55,378 bases of DNA, from NCBI GenBank assembly GCA_012932865.1, contig SAXG01000142.1:1-55378 (forward strand). Direction: 5' to 3'. The notes below the pieces were generated by a model. It was not told where the DNA came from and searched no databases. It saw only the letters and a program-made list of their open reading frames with translations. The first letter of the stretch is position 1, and every line of letters begins with the position of its first letter. A program made the translations under genes and the position numbers. Source of the DNA: Amylostereum areolatum (lineage: Eukaryota > Basidiomycota > Agaricomycetes > Russulales > Stereaceae). This document shows, piece by piece, positions 1-12,849 of this stretch.

Positions 1-1708
1 GCCGCGCACGTGGCAATCGGAGGACGATCCTGAGCGAGTCAAGGAGACGATCGTCAGTGATTGCCTGAGTGTACGCGTCCACGACGCGGGGCACCTTTGT
101 CGAAAATGACTTGGGGTGATGCATGAGGAAGCGAAACGGGAGGTCGGACGACTGTTATCTTGGGGATCGGTCTGTCGAGAAACCAAACAAAGCGGGCCCG
201 CCCCGTGGAAGGGATTGTGTGTGATGCAGTCGTCGAGAGACTTGGGTGGACGGTCCGTGCGTTGATTGATCGACATCTCCACTGTCGCCGTCGGTTCTTG
301 GGTACAGCGCGTGCACGACCAAGATCGCAGCCAGGCAAGGTTATCGCCACCGATGCGCAGGATCAAGCACAATCCGCTAGCTATATGCGTGTACACTGAT
401 TCGTTCGAGCAAGTCAGGACACGTAACGCTTGAACAAATCGCACCGAAGCGGACATACCTAGCGCGATATCTCTGCGGATGGGTGCTACGGGCGTTTGGA
501 TCCAAGCGACGCGGAGGGTTGGGCGGTGCCGAGATGACATTGGAAAATCCCCATTTCGAGAGGGAAGACGAGGTGAGAAAATGTCGATGTTCAGGTATGG
601 ATGAATGAGGTGGGGTTGGCGTTGACAGTGAGTCTGTGACGGCGCACGTGAGGGCAAGTAGATATCCCGAAAGCTATCTGACACGCGGAAGGGTTAGAGT
701 TGAGAACCGTCATCTGGACGTGGAAAAAAACGCACGGGTCGAGACAGCGAGGGGGGGGGGGGGGGGGGGGGTAAGGCAAGTACGTGGGTGGGAATTGAGC
801 GCCGGCGGATACACTGCTTGTAAAGACGTATCTGAGGACGTAGAATGCTGGCGGTCGACAGATGTTGAAGAGGACAGATAGCGAAGTTCGTAGGATGTGA
901 GCGGCCGTGGCATATGGACTTGGAGCGGGCTTCTTGCGGGCTTCAATGATTGCCCCAAGGTACTCTCCACAGCGGGCATGCTCGCCGCTCCCGTCGCCTT
1001 TGTCGGCCAGCAACCACCGCGATCAACGGTCAGGCCTGGATCGCCTACCCTACGCTTGTTAGGGCGAACTTCCAAAAAAAACAGCAAAGATGCGCACCTC
1101 CTCGGTCTTCGGCTACACTGGATCCAGCTCACGCGACCGGGCATGTCGAAGAACATGCTGATGGGCCCGCCAACGTTGACGCGTGACGTACGTACGTGTA
1201 TCCACAGAAATGGCAGCAGCTGAACGTCGGGCGGCTGCCTGTCGATGTCACTGATAACTTGTAACCTGTCCATTCCCGGCCGACTCAGAACTTGAACTTG
1301 ACATGGGGTGGAAAAGCGCGAGGTGGAGGAATGCATGCGTGTGTGAGCCGGTGCAACGCTTTGAGAGCGAGGGAATCGAAGTGAGAAGTGAGAAGGGTTG
1401 CCGTCTGCCGGTGAGAGCCTGAGAGCCTGATTGTGTGAGAGAGGTTGGTCACCGTTGGAACTTGGTGGCGGCGCCGCGGCGGAAAAGGACCGCGCAATGG
1501 GCGCCTAGGCGCCTATCTGTCGGAGTACGGGGATTGGCTTGGCATGCGTGCGACCCGTTCTGTTTCCTGCCGCCACCCTCGACGGCGATCGCCCTTTCCT
1601 CAACGTCCTCGACGTTCCTCCTCCCTCCCTCCCCGCCCCCCCCCGCCCCCGTCGTCTTGCTCTCCCTCCACCCTTCCCAGAAGGCGACGCTCCTTTATCC
1701 TCCTCACG
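1..1708. other. Intergenic region upstream of the KRE6-like gene
   Basis: I see no convincing gene here. Open frames on both strands are low-complexity or rich in Pro/Arg and match nothing I recognise. The segment from about 1600 to 1690 is strongly pyrimidine-rich (C/T runs) directly before the ATG at 1709, as is common in promoters and 5' leaders of highly expressed fungal genes. The upstream half may contain the end of a neighbour beyond the window, but nothing supports that. Confidence 0.5.
751..771. repeat. Poly-G tract (21 G)
   Basis: An uninterrupted run of 21 guanines sits in non-coding DNA. Such a tract is length-unstable and hard to sequence accurately. It can form quadruplex structure, but no function can be claimed. 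Confidence 0.9.
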
Positions 1709-4416
1709 ATGTCCGGTAACGACGAAGGCTTCGACTCGTCTCGGACCACCCCCAGGGCCTCGCCGTCTCCTGAAGGCTCGTCCTCCGTCCTCTCCCCCAA
1801 GACGCCCACCTTCGGCTCGGTAGAGTCGCCACTGCTGCCCCCCACATCCCCCGACGGGTCAAGAACCCCCACACGCTCGTTTTCTCAGGCAAATTCCTTC
1901 GTCTCCTCCCCGCTCAAACCCCAACCCCTACGCTCCCGGCGCTCGTTTCCCGTCCAGCGTCCAGAGGGCAGCCACCTATCTCCCCCGCATCGCGTCGGAA
2001 GACTCGCAACACGCCTCGGCTCCCAGTTCGGCGAACCGGCGGACGCGGGGTCCATGATCCTTTACCGCCCTTGCTTCGGACGACGAGCACCAAACCCTCC
2101 TCCCTCCCCCGCCCCTTCCCCCAACGCAACCGCGATTCGATGGTCTCCACCTCAGGCGAATCAATATGGTCCATCTCATCCGATTTCCAAATATCCCTCC
2201 GGCGCCATTCCCACCCAACGCGGTCTTCTCGTGCCCTTACGCATACGATCCCGCCGTGGACGACAAAGAACCCCATGGACGCAGAGGACCGACTTCACGA
2301 ACCAGATGCACCCGACAAGCCCTCGGGTCTCGCTATGCGCGGCTGTGCTCAACATCGGCGTTGCTCGTCATCGTCATCGCCGCCCTGCTCACCCTTTTTC
2401 ATCGGCTACCCTGTTCTCTCGTTCGTCCACGACCAGAACCGCAACGTCTCGTGGCCAGCAATGTCGTCAATACGACCGATCCCCTGATCAACAAGAAACC
2501 CTGACTTCTACATGCCCACGGTCATCGACGTCGAGACGCCGGACAACGTCAAGACGCGCAAGGGGTTCGACGGCGAGGACTACGTCCTCGTTTTCTCGGA
2601 CGAGTTCAACATCGACGGGCGGACATTTTACCCCGGAGACGATCCCTACTGGGAGGCGATGGACTTTTGGTACGGAGCGACGCACGATCTGGAGTGGTAC
2701 GATCCCCGGCAGGTCTCGGACGGGCGGAGGCAAGCTGCGAATCAAGATGGAGCAACAACAAACCAACGGCCTGGAGTTCCGCTCGGGGATGTTGCAGAGC
2801 TGGAACAAGTTCTGCTTTCACGTCGGGCTACATCGAGATCGCCGCAACATTGCCCGGTCCCAGCGAAAGCGCCAAGGGCTACGTGCGTCTCGTTATTTCC
2901 CCCCCTTTTTCTCTCTCTCCCTCTGACGAATACATGGACAGTGGCCCGGCGCGTGGACGATGGGCAACTTGGGAAGGCCAGGATACGGTGCGACGACAGA
3001 CGGAACCTGGCCGTACTCGTGCGTGCTTATCGTAGTTCTCACCCTCGCCTTTCTCACCGTTTGCAGGTACGATTCGTGCGACGTGGGCACCTTCCCGAAC
3101 CAGACCCTCAAGGATGGATCCGGTCCCGCCGCCGCTATCAACTCGGACGCTTCCAAGGCGCAATACAATAATGAGCTGTCCTGGCTGTCCGGCCAGCGTG
3201 TCTCGTAAGCGGCTCCCTTTCCCTTTCCCTTCCCACGCTTTCTAACCGTTTCTTAACCAGCTCGTGCACATGTTCAGGAGAAGACCATCCGGGGCCCAAC
3301 GTAGGCGTCGGTCGCGGTGCGCCTGAGATCGATATTTTCGAGGCGGAACACAATAAAACGACCGGCGGCACCAACGGCATTATCTCGGCGTCGTCCCAGT
3401 TCGCGCCTTTCTCGGCGGACTACGTGTTCCAGAACGACTCGACGGACAAGTGGGTCGTGTACAACAATACGCTCACGCAGACAAACGATTATCAGTGCGT
3501 ATTGCGTTTTTGATCTCCCGCCAGCTTTCTAACGCAGCTATATCATCTTTCAGCGGATCCGCGGTGTAAGCTCCTGGTGGGCGGTGGAGGCGCGAGGACT
3601 GGTTGCTAACGACCTCATATAGACAACAAGCCGTATCTTCTCTCACCGGCCTCCCCTCGGATATTTTCGAAGGCGCAGGACAAGTCTTTCATAAATTCGG
3701 TGCGTGAATTCGTCAAATCCGTCGTACGCAGTCCCTCAACCCCTGCTGCAGGCTTCGAGACGTTCGCCGACCCTAAAGATCCTACGGTGGGATTCACAAC
3801 GTGGGTCATGGATGACACGGCGCTCGCGAGGCTTGGTGCAGGAGCTGTGGGTCCCGACACGGCGACGGGCGTTGGCCAACGATTAATCTCTGTGGAACCG
3901 ATGGTGCGTCTTTTCCTTGCTTGGTCCGTCGTTTCTCTCAGGCTTACCTTCTTTGCAAGTCCATCATCTTTAACTTGGGCATGGCAAGTGAGTGTCTACG
4001 CCGTCCTGTATCTTTTGGTTTCGCGCATGCTGACACGCAGGCGGGCAGACAACTGGCAAAAACCCGACTTCACGACGCTGACGTTCCCGACGGAGTTCCT
4101 GATCGACTACGTGCGGGTGTACCAACGCAAGTCGAACCAGAACATCGGCTGCGACCCCAAGGACTTCCCCACAATGGACTACATCAGCCGGCACCCTGAC
4201 GCGTATTCGAGTATGTTTTCTTCCATCGCCCCTCTCCCATGTCGTCCTCGCTGACCGCGCCGTTTCCCCGCGCCATAGATGCGAACTTAACCACGTGGAG
4301 GGGCACAGCAGACGTGGGCGGCGCAGGATACACCTGGCCGAAAAACAGCGCAGTGCGTTCCGACAATCCCTCCCTATTCTCTTTTGCTGACTTCCACGTA
4401 GTACGACGGCTGCTAA
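1709..4416 (+). CDS. KRE6/SKN1-like beta-glucan synthesis-associated protein (frame-disrupted first exon)
   Basis: This is a type II membrane protein of the KRE6/SKN1 family (GH16-like fold), which acts in the secretory pathway in beta-1,6-glucan assembly of the cell wall. A Ser/Pro/Thr-rich cytoplasmic N-terminus starts at 1709 and is followed by a hydrophobic anchor near 2355-2430 ([23 protein letters not shown]). The luminal domain begins near 2510 with [15 protein letters not shown] and [16 protein letters not shown]. Diagnostic segments include [10 protein letters not shown] near 3328 and DYVRVYQRK near 4105. The C-terminus is AYDGC, ending at TAA 4414-4416. Introns are visible, for example from 3018 to about 3066 and one ending at 4401. 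From ~1960 to ~2820 the conserved sequence hops through all three frames about a dozen times by single bases, with no room for introns. The rest reads cleanly. This is either assembly error or decay of exon 1; the family assignment is secure. Confidence 0.88.
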
Positions 4417-5395
4417 GCGTCGCCCCCCCCCCCCCCTCCCCCTCCATCCTTCCCGCCGTTCCTTAGACCGCGATCCCTTTTGATCACGCCCTCCACGCTT
4501 GTAGTTATTCGCATCGCGTCCGTCCGGACGCACAGACCCTCCTTCGTACACTCGCTGCGCCCCAATCCATTTATTGATTATCCAATCCTACGTACCGTAC
4601 CAGTATACTCACGATCCGCTCTGTGTCTGCATTCATAGCACCCCTGCATGTCCGTTCTGTGTTTACCCGCCTCGCCTCGTTCTGTCCCCTCGTCTCGCGC
4701 ATGTACATACCTTCTCCCCTCGCCCTCCTTCGTCCACCCGCCCCGCTCACCCCTTTACCCCTCACGGACGTTCTCGCAACGCAGGGAGGATCCCCCAGCC
4801 CACCTACGCCCGCCACCCGCCCGCACGCCCTTCCTATCTTCGGAATGCATATTTTCTTGTGTATCTTTATCTAACTCACCCTTTTTACTGTGCCGCCGCA
4901 TCCTCTCTCCTCCCTCTCCATCTCCCTGTCCCTTCTACCCTCGGACTCCCTCCCCCCCTATCCCCCCTCACGGACGGCACACACTGCTACTTACCGCTCA
5001 ACTTTGACCATTTATTGGGCCGGATGTCGACTGCATTTTTTTTGCTTCGGTCACCATACGTTTACAGTTTTTGTTTCTTCGTCGACGTCCCTACTTTTTC
5101 TTCTGCTTTAGGTAGTGTAGTTTTTGCGACCTCGCGCGCCGTCTCCTTCTAGAGGGGTGCTCGAAATTATAATTTAGGGTGTACAAATGCAGGCCATGGA
5201 GGTTACTCGTGCAGAGGATTGGAAGGATGCTTCGCTCGATCGAATATCCGTCGATGACTCGCTGTTCCAGTGCTCATACATACATCGCGCGAGGCGTGCA
5301 TTTATATCAGGAATATTACAGTAAAAGTACCACATATATATACATACATACATGCATCCCAAACAGAAAGAAAGAACCCCTCCGTCGCCCGGACC
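4417..5395. other. 3' intergenic region between convergent genes
   Basis: KRE6 (plus) and the SNF2 gene (minus) converge here. The stretch is C/T-rich with a poly-C run near 4425-4437. It contains AT-rich segments (for example TATATATACATACATACATACA near 5334-5353) that could serve 3' end formation. I see no protein-coding signal. Confidence 0.5.
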
Positions 5396-8300
5396 CTACT
5401 CGCGCTCAAGCGCCTCCTTCGCCTGCCGAATCTCGTCCTCCCACTCGCACTGGAACTGGGGCTCCTCCCTGAACCGCTCCACGCAAGTCGGGCAGTCGAT
5501 GTAGTACGAGCTGCTTTTCACGCCGTACCCGCGAATAAGGCTGGACAAAAGCAGGCGTCAGGCGACGAGAAGGGCGAGAAGACAAGAAAGAACGCACAAA
5601 GTGGGGATGGTCTCGCCGATGGGTGAAAAGGTGTCTTCAGGAAGACAGTCTTCGCAGTAGGCGTCCGGACACGTCTGACACCTATGGAGGAGTAAATGGC
5701 AAGTGAGTATTTACAACATCCTTTGGGAAGAGGACAAAGAACGCACCTGAAGAGCATACCGCCTGCTTCGTGCACCGAACGTTCGCAACCCACGCAGGCG
5801 TGCTGAGTACAGGTGAGCCCAAAAGCCGAGCGCGCCTGCGCCGCGCTCATCCCGCGACACTTCGCATGAAATACTATGTGCAAACGAAGTTCAGAGAGTA
5901 AAGGGGAAAAAAGGAAACAGCAACGTACCTCGTGGACAGTGCCCGCACAAGAACAGCTCGCCGCCGTCGCGACAGTGAATGCACCAGTCTTCATGTTCGA
6001 ACTTGGCCTTCTTCCTCTTCGGCGCGGCCGGGATCGCCACCGAGACGGACAGCTGCAAGTGACCCACCCTTAATTCATGATTCTCCAAGTCATAGCAAGC
6101 ATAAGACCCACTGGCTCCGCACCGATCCGATCCGCGATGAACTGCATGCCGTCCACGGTGACCAATCGCTCGTACCGCGCACGCTTCTGAACCTCCTCCC
6201 ACTCCTTGGCGATCTTCTTGTTATCTACGCCCAACCACTGGCGGCTGTGTGTTGTCGGGTTCTCCTTCGCCCGTTGGACGATCTTGCCCTCGAACAGCCG
6301 GCTGTGGACCTGCGCGACGCCGCTCATCAGCCTGCGCTCCTCCTCCTCCGCATCTGCGAGGAGCTTCGGGTCCATCTCGCCCTCCGGCTCGGCCTTGACC
6401 TCCTTCTTGAGCTTGGTCTCGCGCAAGCCCTCCCGCGCATTAGATTCTGCCAGGATCTGACCGATGCTTGCGTGCAGAAACTGGTTCAGCTCCATGCCTG
6501 TTTGTCCGTCCGCGAGCGCGCCGGTGCCCCGGCGAAGGATGGACATCAAGTCGTCCGTCTTGAGAGCCGTTGAGTCGGATTCCGAGGAAGGGGTGTCGGA
6601 CCCCATGACCTTGAGAGAGAGGAAGAGTTTGCGGCGGATGCGGTCGAGCATCTGGTCCTCCACGCTTCCCGCACAGATGAGATGATAGACCTGGATGAAC
6701 TCTAGTGAAAAGGGAGCACAAGGCATCATGGAAAGAGTACATACTTTGACGGTCTTCGTCTGCCCTATTCGGTGGGCACGCGCAATGGCTTGGAGGTCGT
6801 TCTGGGACAACATGAGGATTACGGGCCAAGCGGGCTATGAAGGTCAGCTCACCTGGGGATTCCAGTCACGATCGAACATTATGACATGGTTTGCTTTCGT
6901 GAGGTTGATACCCAACCCTCCCGCCTTGGTCGAAATCAGGAAGACGTCGTACGCTAAGGATGGAGTATCAGCAACACCACAATGCAATAGAGGCCGAGAA
7001 ACGTACGGGACTTTTCTTGTTGGAACTATGAGTCGAAGCCATTGTTAGACGAGAATAGGACAGCATATGTACAGACGTACTAGTTTGATGTCTAGAGCTC
7101 GTCGTGCTCGGCTCGTCCCCCCGTCCAGACGTCCGTATTTGATTCCGCGGAGATGCATGAAGTCTTCCAGGAGATCTAACATGCTATTATACATGTCAGC
7201 ACGAAGATCATCGAAATGCGAAAGAGGTCGTACCCAGTCCATTGCTGCAGATAGTCAGGGTTAGATGATGGAATGTATATATGAGGGGAGGGGAGTAAGC
7301 TCACCGAGAAGATCAAAACGCGTTCTCCGCGAGGGATGATGTCGGCCAAGAGCTTGTCCACAGCCGTCAACTTTGTCGACGCAGCCACGATATGCTCTCC
7401 AATGGAGTATGGCTCGGGCTCTGCGCCATCCAACAGATAAGGGCTGACGATGTGGACGTTAGTATCAAATTCATAGGCACGGAACTCATAAAACACCTAC
7501 TGGTCGCACACTTTTCGGAGCTGCATGAGGAGGTTCATCAATTTTTTCCACACTACACGCAAAACGACGGTCGGTCAGAATTTGAATGCAGAAGAAGGAC
7601 GACGGCGGCACTCACAACCCTGCTCGCCGGTTTGTGTCTTCCTTAGTTGCGCACTAAGGTACTCGCGCATCTCTGTCCGACCGGCATCAGACTCCACCTT
7701 CGCGATCTCCGCCTTGAAGATCTCGTCGATGGTCATAGTGTCCATCCTTGTGAGGAGCCTGCAACATTGAAAGTGCTCTTAGTACGAAATTACGCACTAA
7801 GGAAGGGGTCGATACGAACCGGTACGTCCAAAATCTTTGCGCTTCACTTATTGGCACTGGTAATGTTATGAGGGCTCGTCGATTATCCGCTAAAGTAGAA
7901 GGTTGAATGAACCTACCATAAATTGTCATCTCCTCGCGCTGTGGCACAGAAAGTTCGACATTGGCCTTTGTCCTCCGGATCATTATCGTCTCCAAAAGCC
8001 TGCGAGCGTCCGAGGTGAAGGTTGACGAATACAAGCCCCGACTTAGGTCGAAAGACTGGGAAAAAAGGCGCTCCGTAGGCGGTGTGAACACGGCCGGATA
8101 GAGAAAGTGGAGGAGCGACCAAAGCTCCTTCAAATCATTATGGATCGGTGTCCCCGTGAGGACTGCAAACCAGCGATCAGCGACAGGGTGAAAGGGCGGG
8201 GACAACAATCGCTCACTTAGACGGTAAAGCGCGCCGAGACCTTGCAACCGACTGCTGATATCTGTCTCTGAGTTCTTGATCTTGTGACCCTCGTCGAGAA

Positions 8301-9788
8301 CGAGATATGTCCACCTTCGAGTTTTGAACCAGGAATGGTCGGCACGGAAGGACTCGTAGGTGGTAATGCAGACATCGAATTCAAAGTTGTCTCCGCGCAA
8401 TTCGTCCTTGAGACGTGAACGCTCCGTGGCGGAACCATGGTAGCGAATCGCACGGAAAGAGGGTATCCAGCGCGCGATTTCCTGGAATCCATGTTAGCGG
8501 ACGCGCGAAAGGACGCGGAGGAACACGATACCGAGAGCCACGACGACATGACAGACAGCGGGCAGACGACGAGGTGAGGGGCGTCTTTAGGATTTTGTTC
8601 CTTGGCGTAGGCAAAGAGAGAAAGGGTCTATAAAAAGGTAAGTCAGAAGGATACGGGGCGGAATGATTTTGAAATAGCTCGCCTGCAGTGTCTTTCCGAG
8701 CCCCATTCTATTCAGATTTAGGTCAGTATGTATATACAACGCGCGATATCAGATACATCACGCACTCATCCCCGAGGATGCAGTTCATTCCTGCGAATAC
8801 ACCGTTGTCAACTATAAGCATCCGGGATGTGTGAACTAGACACACCATTGTTATACATCCACGCAAGGAATGACAGTCCTTCGAGCTAGTCTCGTCAATA
8901 CGGGAACTTTGAATAAGCGCCATGCACGACGAACCTGATAATCTTTCATGAGTCCACCTTGAACCAGCCGAGGTTGCGTGTCAAATTGATGGAGGGGTAC
9001 ATAACCACGAGGGCCGGTGTGGCGGTCGCGACCGAACTCCTTCTCGAGAGAGTCCAGTAAGCTTTTGGCGGGTAAAAGAGGGGCGAAGACATCTCGATGG
9101 CGGTGTATCCACCGACCCCGTGCTGTGTCTATGTTCGATTTCCTTGCATTGTTGGTTACGGTGAGCTATACAAAATAGATCTTCGGGTTAATACCGGCAT
9201 GCAAGCACCTATGTTGAAAAGACATGGGTGTCGAGACTCACCGCCTTTTTCGCAACCGCTTTCTTCCCCTTCTGCCGCTTCCTAAGAGCGCCCTCATTCT
9301 CGACAGTGTCCGGAGAAGCGCTTCGCCTTCTCTTTTCGCCCGTTCTAACGTCGTCGTCGTGGTCTTGGATGTTTTGCAAGGGTTGAAGAGCGTGGCCCAA
9401 GGGCTCGGGTGGATATGATAGAAAATCCAAGGGGTCTGCTTCATATTGCACGGTATTCATTGTGGAACTAATATTCAGGAGATGATGAGGATAGGTATAA
9501 CGGAGAGCGGGAGGGGGTTCGTGGGCACTGGGTAAGTCGCGACGCGTCGAACCAGTCACGGTTCGCGTCGAGTAACGGCGTTACTTACATCACGGTCACG
9601 CCGAGTGGACTCAACTCAAGTCTCGGAAGATTTTCCTGGGTCTTTCTGCGCATGCCGAAGTTCTCGAGACTTTGACGTATATTCCAATCCTCATGGCGTT
9701 TCTTATTTCTCCGTACCCTCTTGACGACTTGAGAACCTGCGTCATGAAAGACCTCCATCTCCAGACGCCCTTTTTTGGATTCCGACAT
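5396..9788 (-). CDS. SNF2-family chromatin-remodelling ATPase with C-terminal PHD finger
   Basis: This is a DNA-dependent ATPase that slides or evicts nucleosomes in the nucleus. Transcription runs from ATG 9788 (MSESKKG; an in-frame ATG at 9827 is an alternative) to TAG 5398-5396 through many short introns. After a basic N-terminus (a KRRR segment near 9330) comes [11 protein letters not shown] near 8950. Walker A MGLGKT lies near 8690-8710 and the DEGH box ([11 protein letters not shown]) near 8285-8315. [20 protein letters not shown] follows near 8100-8165. The second helicase lobe has [20 protein letters not shown] (7240-7140), [20 protein letters not shown] and [16 protein letters not shown] (6790-6690). 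The C-terminus has a Lys/Glu-rich linker and then a PHD-type finger ([17 protein letters not shown], then VFHAKC) near 6000-5840, followed by further Cys pairs. The DEGH motif resembles ISWI-like remodellers, but no HAND/SANT/SLIDE domain is evident, so the subfamily is left open. It is divergently arranged with the membrane protein gene at 9940, about 150 bp away. Confidence 0.92.
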
Positions 9789-9884
9789 CTTCGGGATCTG
9801 TACCTTGTCTGTACGTTTTGCACACATCGGGACTAGTCTCCGTGGCTGACCTTATTCAGAAGACAGTCGTTCTGAGAATGGGTA

Positions 9885-9893
9885 CTTATAACG
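9885..9893 (+). promoter_or_regulatory. TATA-like box
   Basis: CTTATAACG lies about 50 bp before the ATG at 9940, a plausible TATA element for the membrane protein gene. The whole divergent promoter shared with the SNF2 gene is only about 150 bp. Confidence 0.35.
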
Positions 9894-9939
9894 TTGGGAC
9901 CGTCTGGCCGGCATCTGGCCATCCTTCTCTTCTCCTACT

Positions 9940-11295
9940 ATGTCTGGAGTAACGTTGTACGTGGGCATCTTGTTCGAAACTGCTCTTTTCGGTGAGTAGC
10001 TGGCAAAGCTTTCACGTTTCACCCTTATACATACTTACGACGAATCTTAGGCGCGAACACCGTTCTCCTCCTCATAGCATGTAGCATTGTGTACGGGTCC
10101 CTCGCTTATGTTGTTTGTCCGTACTGAACATATTTTTCTCTGGGGAGGCTTCGCCGGAGATGCAAATCAAGCACTATGATTGTCTGCAGTTGCGCGATGT
10201 ATGCACTCTCTGCTACGGTGTTCGTTTCCTCCGCATTGTCTGTTGGACGCGTCGCTGTCTCTGCCTTGGGTCTGTCCCCGGCGGAAAATGCGTGGATAGA
10301 CCCCGCCAACGCCCCCGCCGCAACCACTCTCGTAGCGCTCGTTATCAACGTTCGTCTTATCTCTGTCATCCACCGCGTCTGTCGCAAGCTGATATTGCTT
10401 TGTGTACCTTAGTGTTTCATCGGTGATTTCGTCATTATTTGGCGCTCCTGGCTTCTCTGGAACCGTCGGACGACGCTGTTCGTCATACCCTCAGGCCTTG
10501 TCTTCTCCGCCACAGGTTCGTGCCTTCTTTATCTCAAAAGATCTGGCATCCCTTACTTGTGGCGATGGAAGTCATAGGAATATCGGCGGCATGCTACACC
10601 TGCATACGAAATAATCTGGGGCCATCGCCAATATTCCACATCCTCCTTCTCGTCTTTGTGGTACTAACCTTGACGACTAACGCCTTCGTCACGGCGCTCC
10701 TGCTCAATCGTGCGATGTGTGTACAATCTTCTATCTGCGTATACAGTGGACACTTATGATCTCTTACTCTCCAGTCATCACTATCAACTTTGGAAAACAC
10801 TGGGAGAAGCCATCTCCCACAGCCATATCTACCGCGTCCTGCTCATTCTTGTCGAGTCAGGCGCGCTTTACTGCGCTACCTGGGTATGCATTTCGGATCT
10901 ATACATCTACGACATAGCTCACACTTGGGGCTGTAGGTCATCCTTCTATGCTTTATACGCATAGGTAACCACCAAGCGCATTATTCCATCGCAACTATCA
11001 TCGCGCAGTTAACAGTTCGTCTGTTTTTTCTCCTTCGCCGTTTGTTAAATGTAACGATGGGCCCCAGACGTTGTACCCGATATCCGTCGTCGTGTTGGCC
11101 TCGCTCCAAAATGACGCCCACAAAACGAGCTTGGCCGCGGTTTCGGGCACTTTTATCTTCGCTTCCAACTCGAGCTCGGACGAGGGTGATAGCTCTTCGG
11201 AACTGAGCGCCAGCGCTGATCATGAATCAAGGGATGCGGTGGCTAACGCAACTCCGGGCATGGAAATAGTAGTCAGAAAGATGGCAGAAGCATGA
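9940..11295 (+). CDS. Multi-pass (7-TM-like) membrane protein, tandem copy A
   Basis: This belongs to the large uncharacterised basidiomycete family of seven-TM-like proteins marked by a GD..IIWR..LLW motif. The start MSGVTLYVGILFETALFG (ATG 9940) runs straight into a GTGAGT intron. Further exons carry MYALSATVFVSSALSVGRVA (~10200), CFIGDFVIIWRSWLLW (~10410-10460) and FHILLLVFVVLTLTTNAFV (~10635-10690). HHYQLWKTLGEAISHSHIYR with VLLILVESGALYCATW follows (~10773-10880). The C-terminal tail is Ser/Asp/Glu-rich (~11150-11295) and hydrophilic. The family is often described as receptor-like, but its ligand and role are unknown. A second copy lies at 12850-14093, so this is a tandem duplication. 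Exon borders are approximate. Confidence 0.75.
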
Positions 11296-11604
11296 CTGAA
11301 CACGTTGGCCTTCGTGATTACAGGCATCGACCTATGTATACGTCTCCCTCGTATGCTATACTCCCGCATCGAATTCAAGGACATCGAGCATGTTGTAACA
11401 TTCAATGTGTCAATGTGAACATCAAGCTCAAGAAGTACTTCAGTGGAGCGATTGTATCGTAACGCTTACATAGAGCAGGATCGCTTCAGCACGTCCAACA
11501 TTTGCCAAGGGTGTTTCGCCGAGTCACTAGTCAACCCAGCGTCCACGAATTAAGCATCACCTGTGAATGGTCTATTTCCATTGTTAGTCCCAGGCTCGTG
11601 ATAC

Positions 11605-11803
11605 TTTATTGCTTTTTGCAAAGATCTTGGCGCGGCCCGGTTTTTCTCGCGCGCGCGCGCGCGCGAGCGAGAGCTCAAGTATATATACGAGTATTTTTAT
11701 ATCTCGGGATCTAAGCAGTGGGGACGCAAGGGGACAATCGGGGCGTGTTCAGGTCGTAAATACGAAGAGAATGGTGTAAAGATATCACGGAAATCCATGC
11801 AAG
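11605..11803 (+). repeat. Left arm of ~200 bp inverted repeat
   Basis: The segment starting TTTATTGCTTTTTGCAAAG and ending near ATCACGGAAATCCATGCAAG reappears in reverse complement at 12562-12758 with roughly 90% identity. It contains a (GC)n run with Z-DNA potential near 11649-11666. The arm lies downstream of membrane protein copy A. The arrangement resembles the terminal repeats of a foldback or MITE-like DNA element, but I could not identify a clean target duplication. Confidence 0.85.
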
Positions 11804-12561
11804 AATGGGCTGTAAAAATCATTTGGCCTTTTAGTTGCTCTTCAACTTTGTCCCCGCCTCTGGCGGGCCTCTAACGACCTAGATTGAATATTGGAGCCAG
11901 ATATTATCGTTTGGAGAGGTTTGGAGTGTGCTGCTAGTATGCATTGTGAGTACGGACACCGCGGATGGGTGTAGCGAGACAACAGACTCGGGAACGGGGT
12001 GTCGCCGCGTGAATTGTGTGAGCGCGTGAACTTGGCTGATGCCAATTGAACCTTCCGTACTCCCACCACCCCCTGCCCCCGCCGCAAAACCTCTGGCGTC
12101 TCCGTTTACCCACTCTATCATCCCAGACCAAGGAATAGTACCCGCCACACACAAGTTGAGTAGAGTACATATGTGATGGGCTGATAGCAACGGACGAGAT
12201 TGAGGGATCCAATCCACTGGCATTTGGTGAGCATGTCATACTCTTTCCATTCCACACATCCTCCCTCTCAACTTCGTCTAAAATCACTTCGTTTCGTAAT
12301 GGAATTCGCTTCCTTCTCATCCAACCTGTTTTTTCTAGGTCTTATCATTACTCTACCTCGACATACTACATGAGAAACCTACACCCTTGTGGTGCCGCGT
12401 CCCCCAATGTTCCCCTTCAAGTTTCACCTACAATGCTTGTCCTCATCCGTCGTCTTTACTTCCCAGAAGATATATCTCCAGTCCATCAGTTGCCTCGGGC
12501 CATTGGAGTTCATGAGAGTGTTGGAAGGGGCTAGAAAGTGAGAGTGATTTCTGGTACTTGT
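11804..12561. other. Interior of the inverted-repeat structure, no recognisable gene
   Basis: About 760 bp lie between the two arms. The longest open frames (minus strand, up to 128 codons) have no recognisable motif and unconvincing composition. If the structure is a transposable element it is non-autonomous, as no transposase is visible. Confidence 0.45.
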
Positions 12562-12758
12562 CCTGCATGTATTTCCGTGATATATCTACACCATTCTCTT
12601 CGTATTTACGACCTGAACACACCCCAATTGTCCCATTGTGTCCCCGTTGCTTAGATCCCGAGATATAAAAATACTTGTATATATACTTGAGCTCTCGCTC
12701 GCACGCGCGCGCGCGAGAAAAACCGGGCCGCGCCAAGATCTTTGCAAAAAGCAATAAA
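12562..12758 (-). repeat. Right arm of ~200 bp inverted repeat
   Basis: This is the reverse complement of 11605-11803, ending GCAATAAA at 12758. It ends about 90 bp before the first codons of membrane protein copy B, so it has replaced or displaced the promoter region of that copy. Confidence 0.85.
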
Positions 12759-12849
12759 TAAATAACTCGTCGGCGCATCTAGCCGTCGCCTTTTCCATCC
12801 CCTGCGACCATAAACTCTCGTCGGCATTTGGACGGCTCTCAAGGAATTG

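Noticed and set aside
591..1336. Overlapping long open frames on both strands (up to 208 codons)
   Set aside because: Proline- and arginine-rich low-complexity products running across a poly-G tract; no motif, no splice logic.
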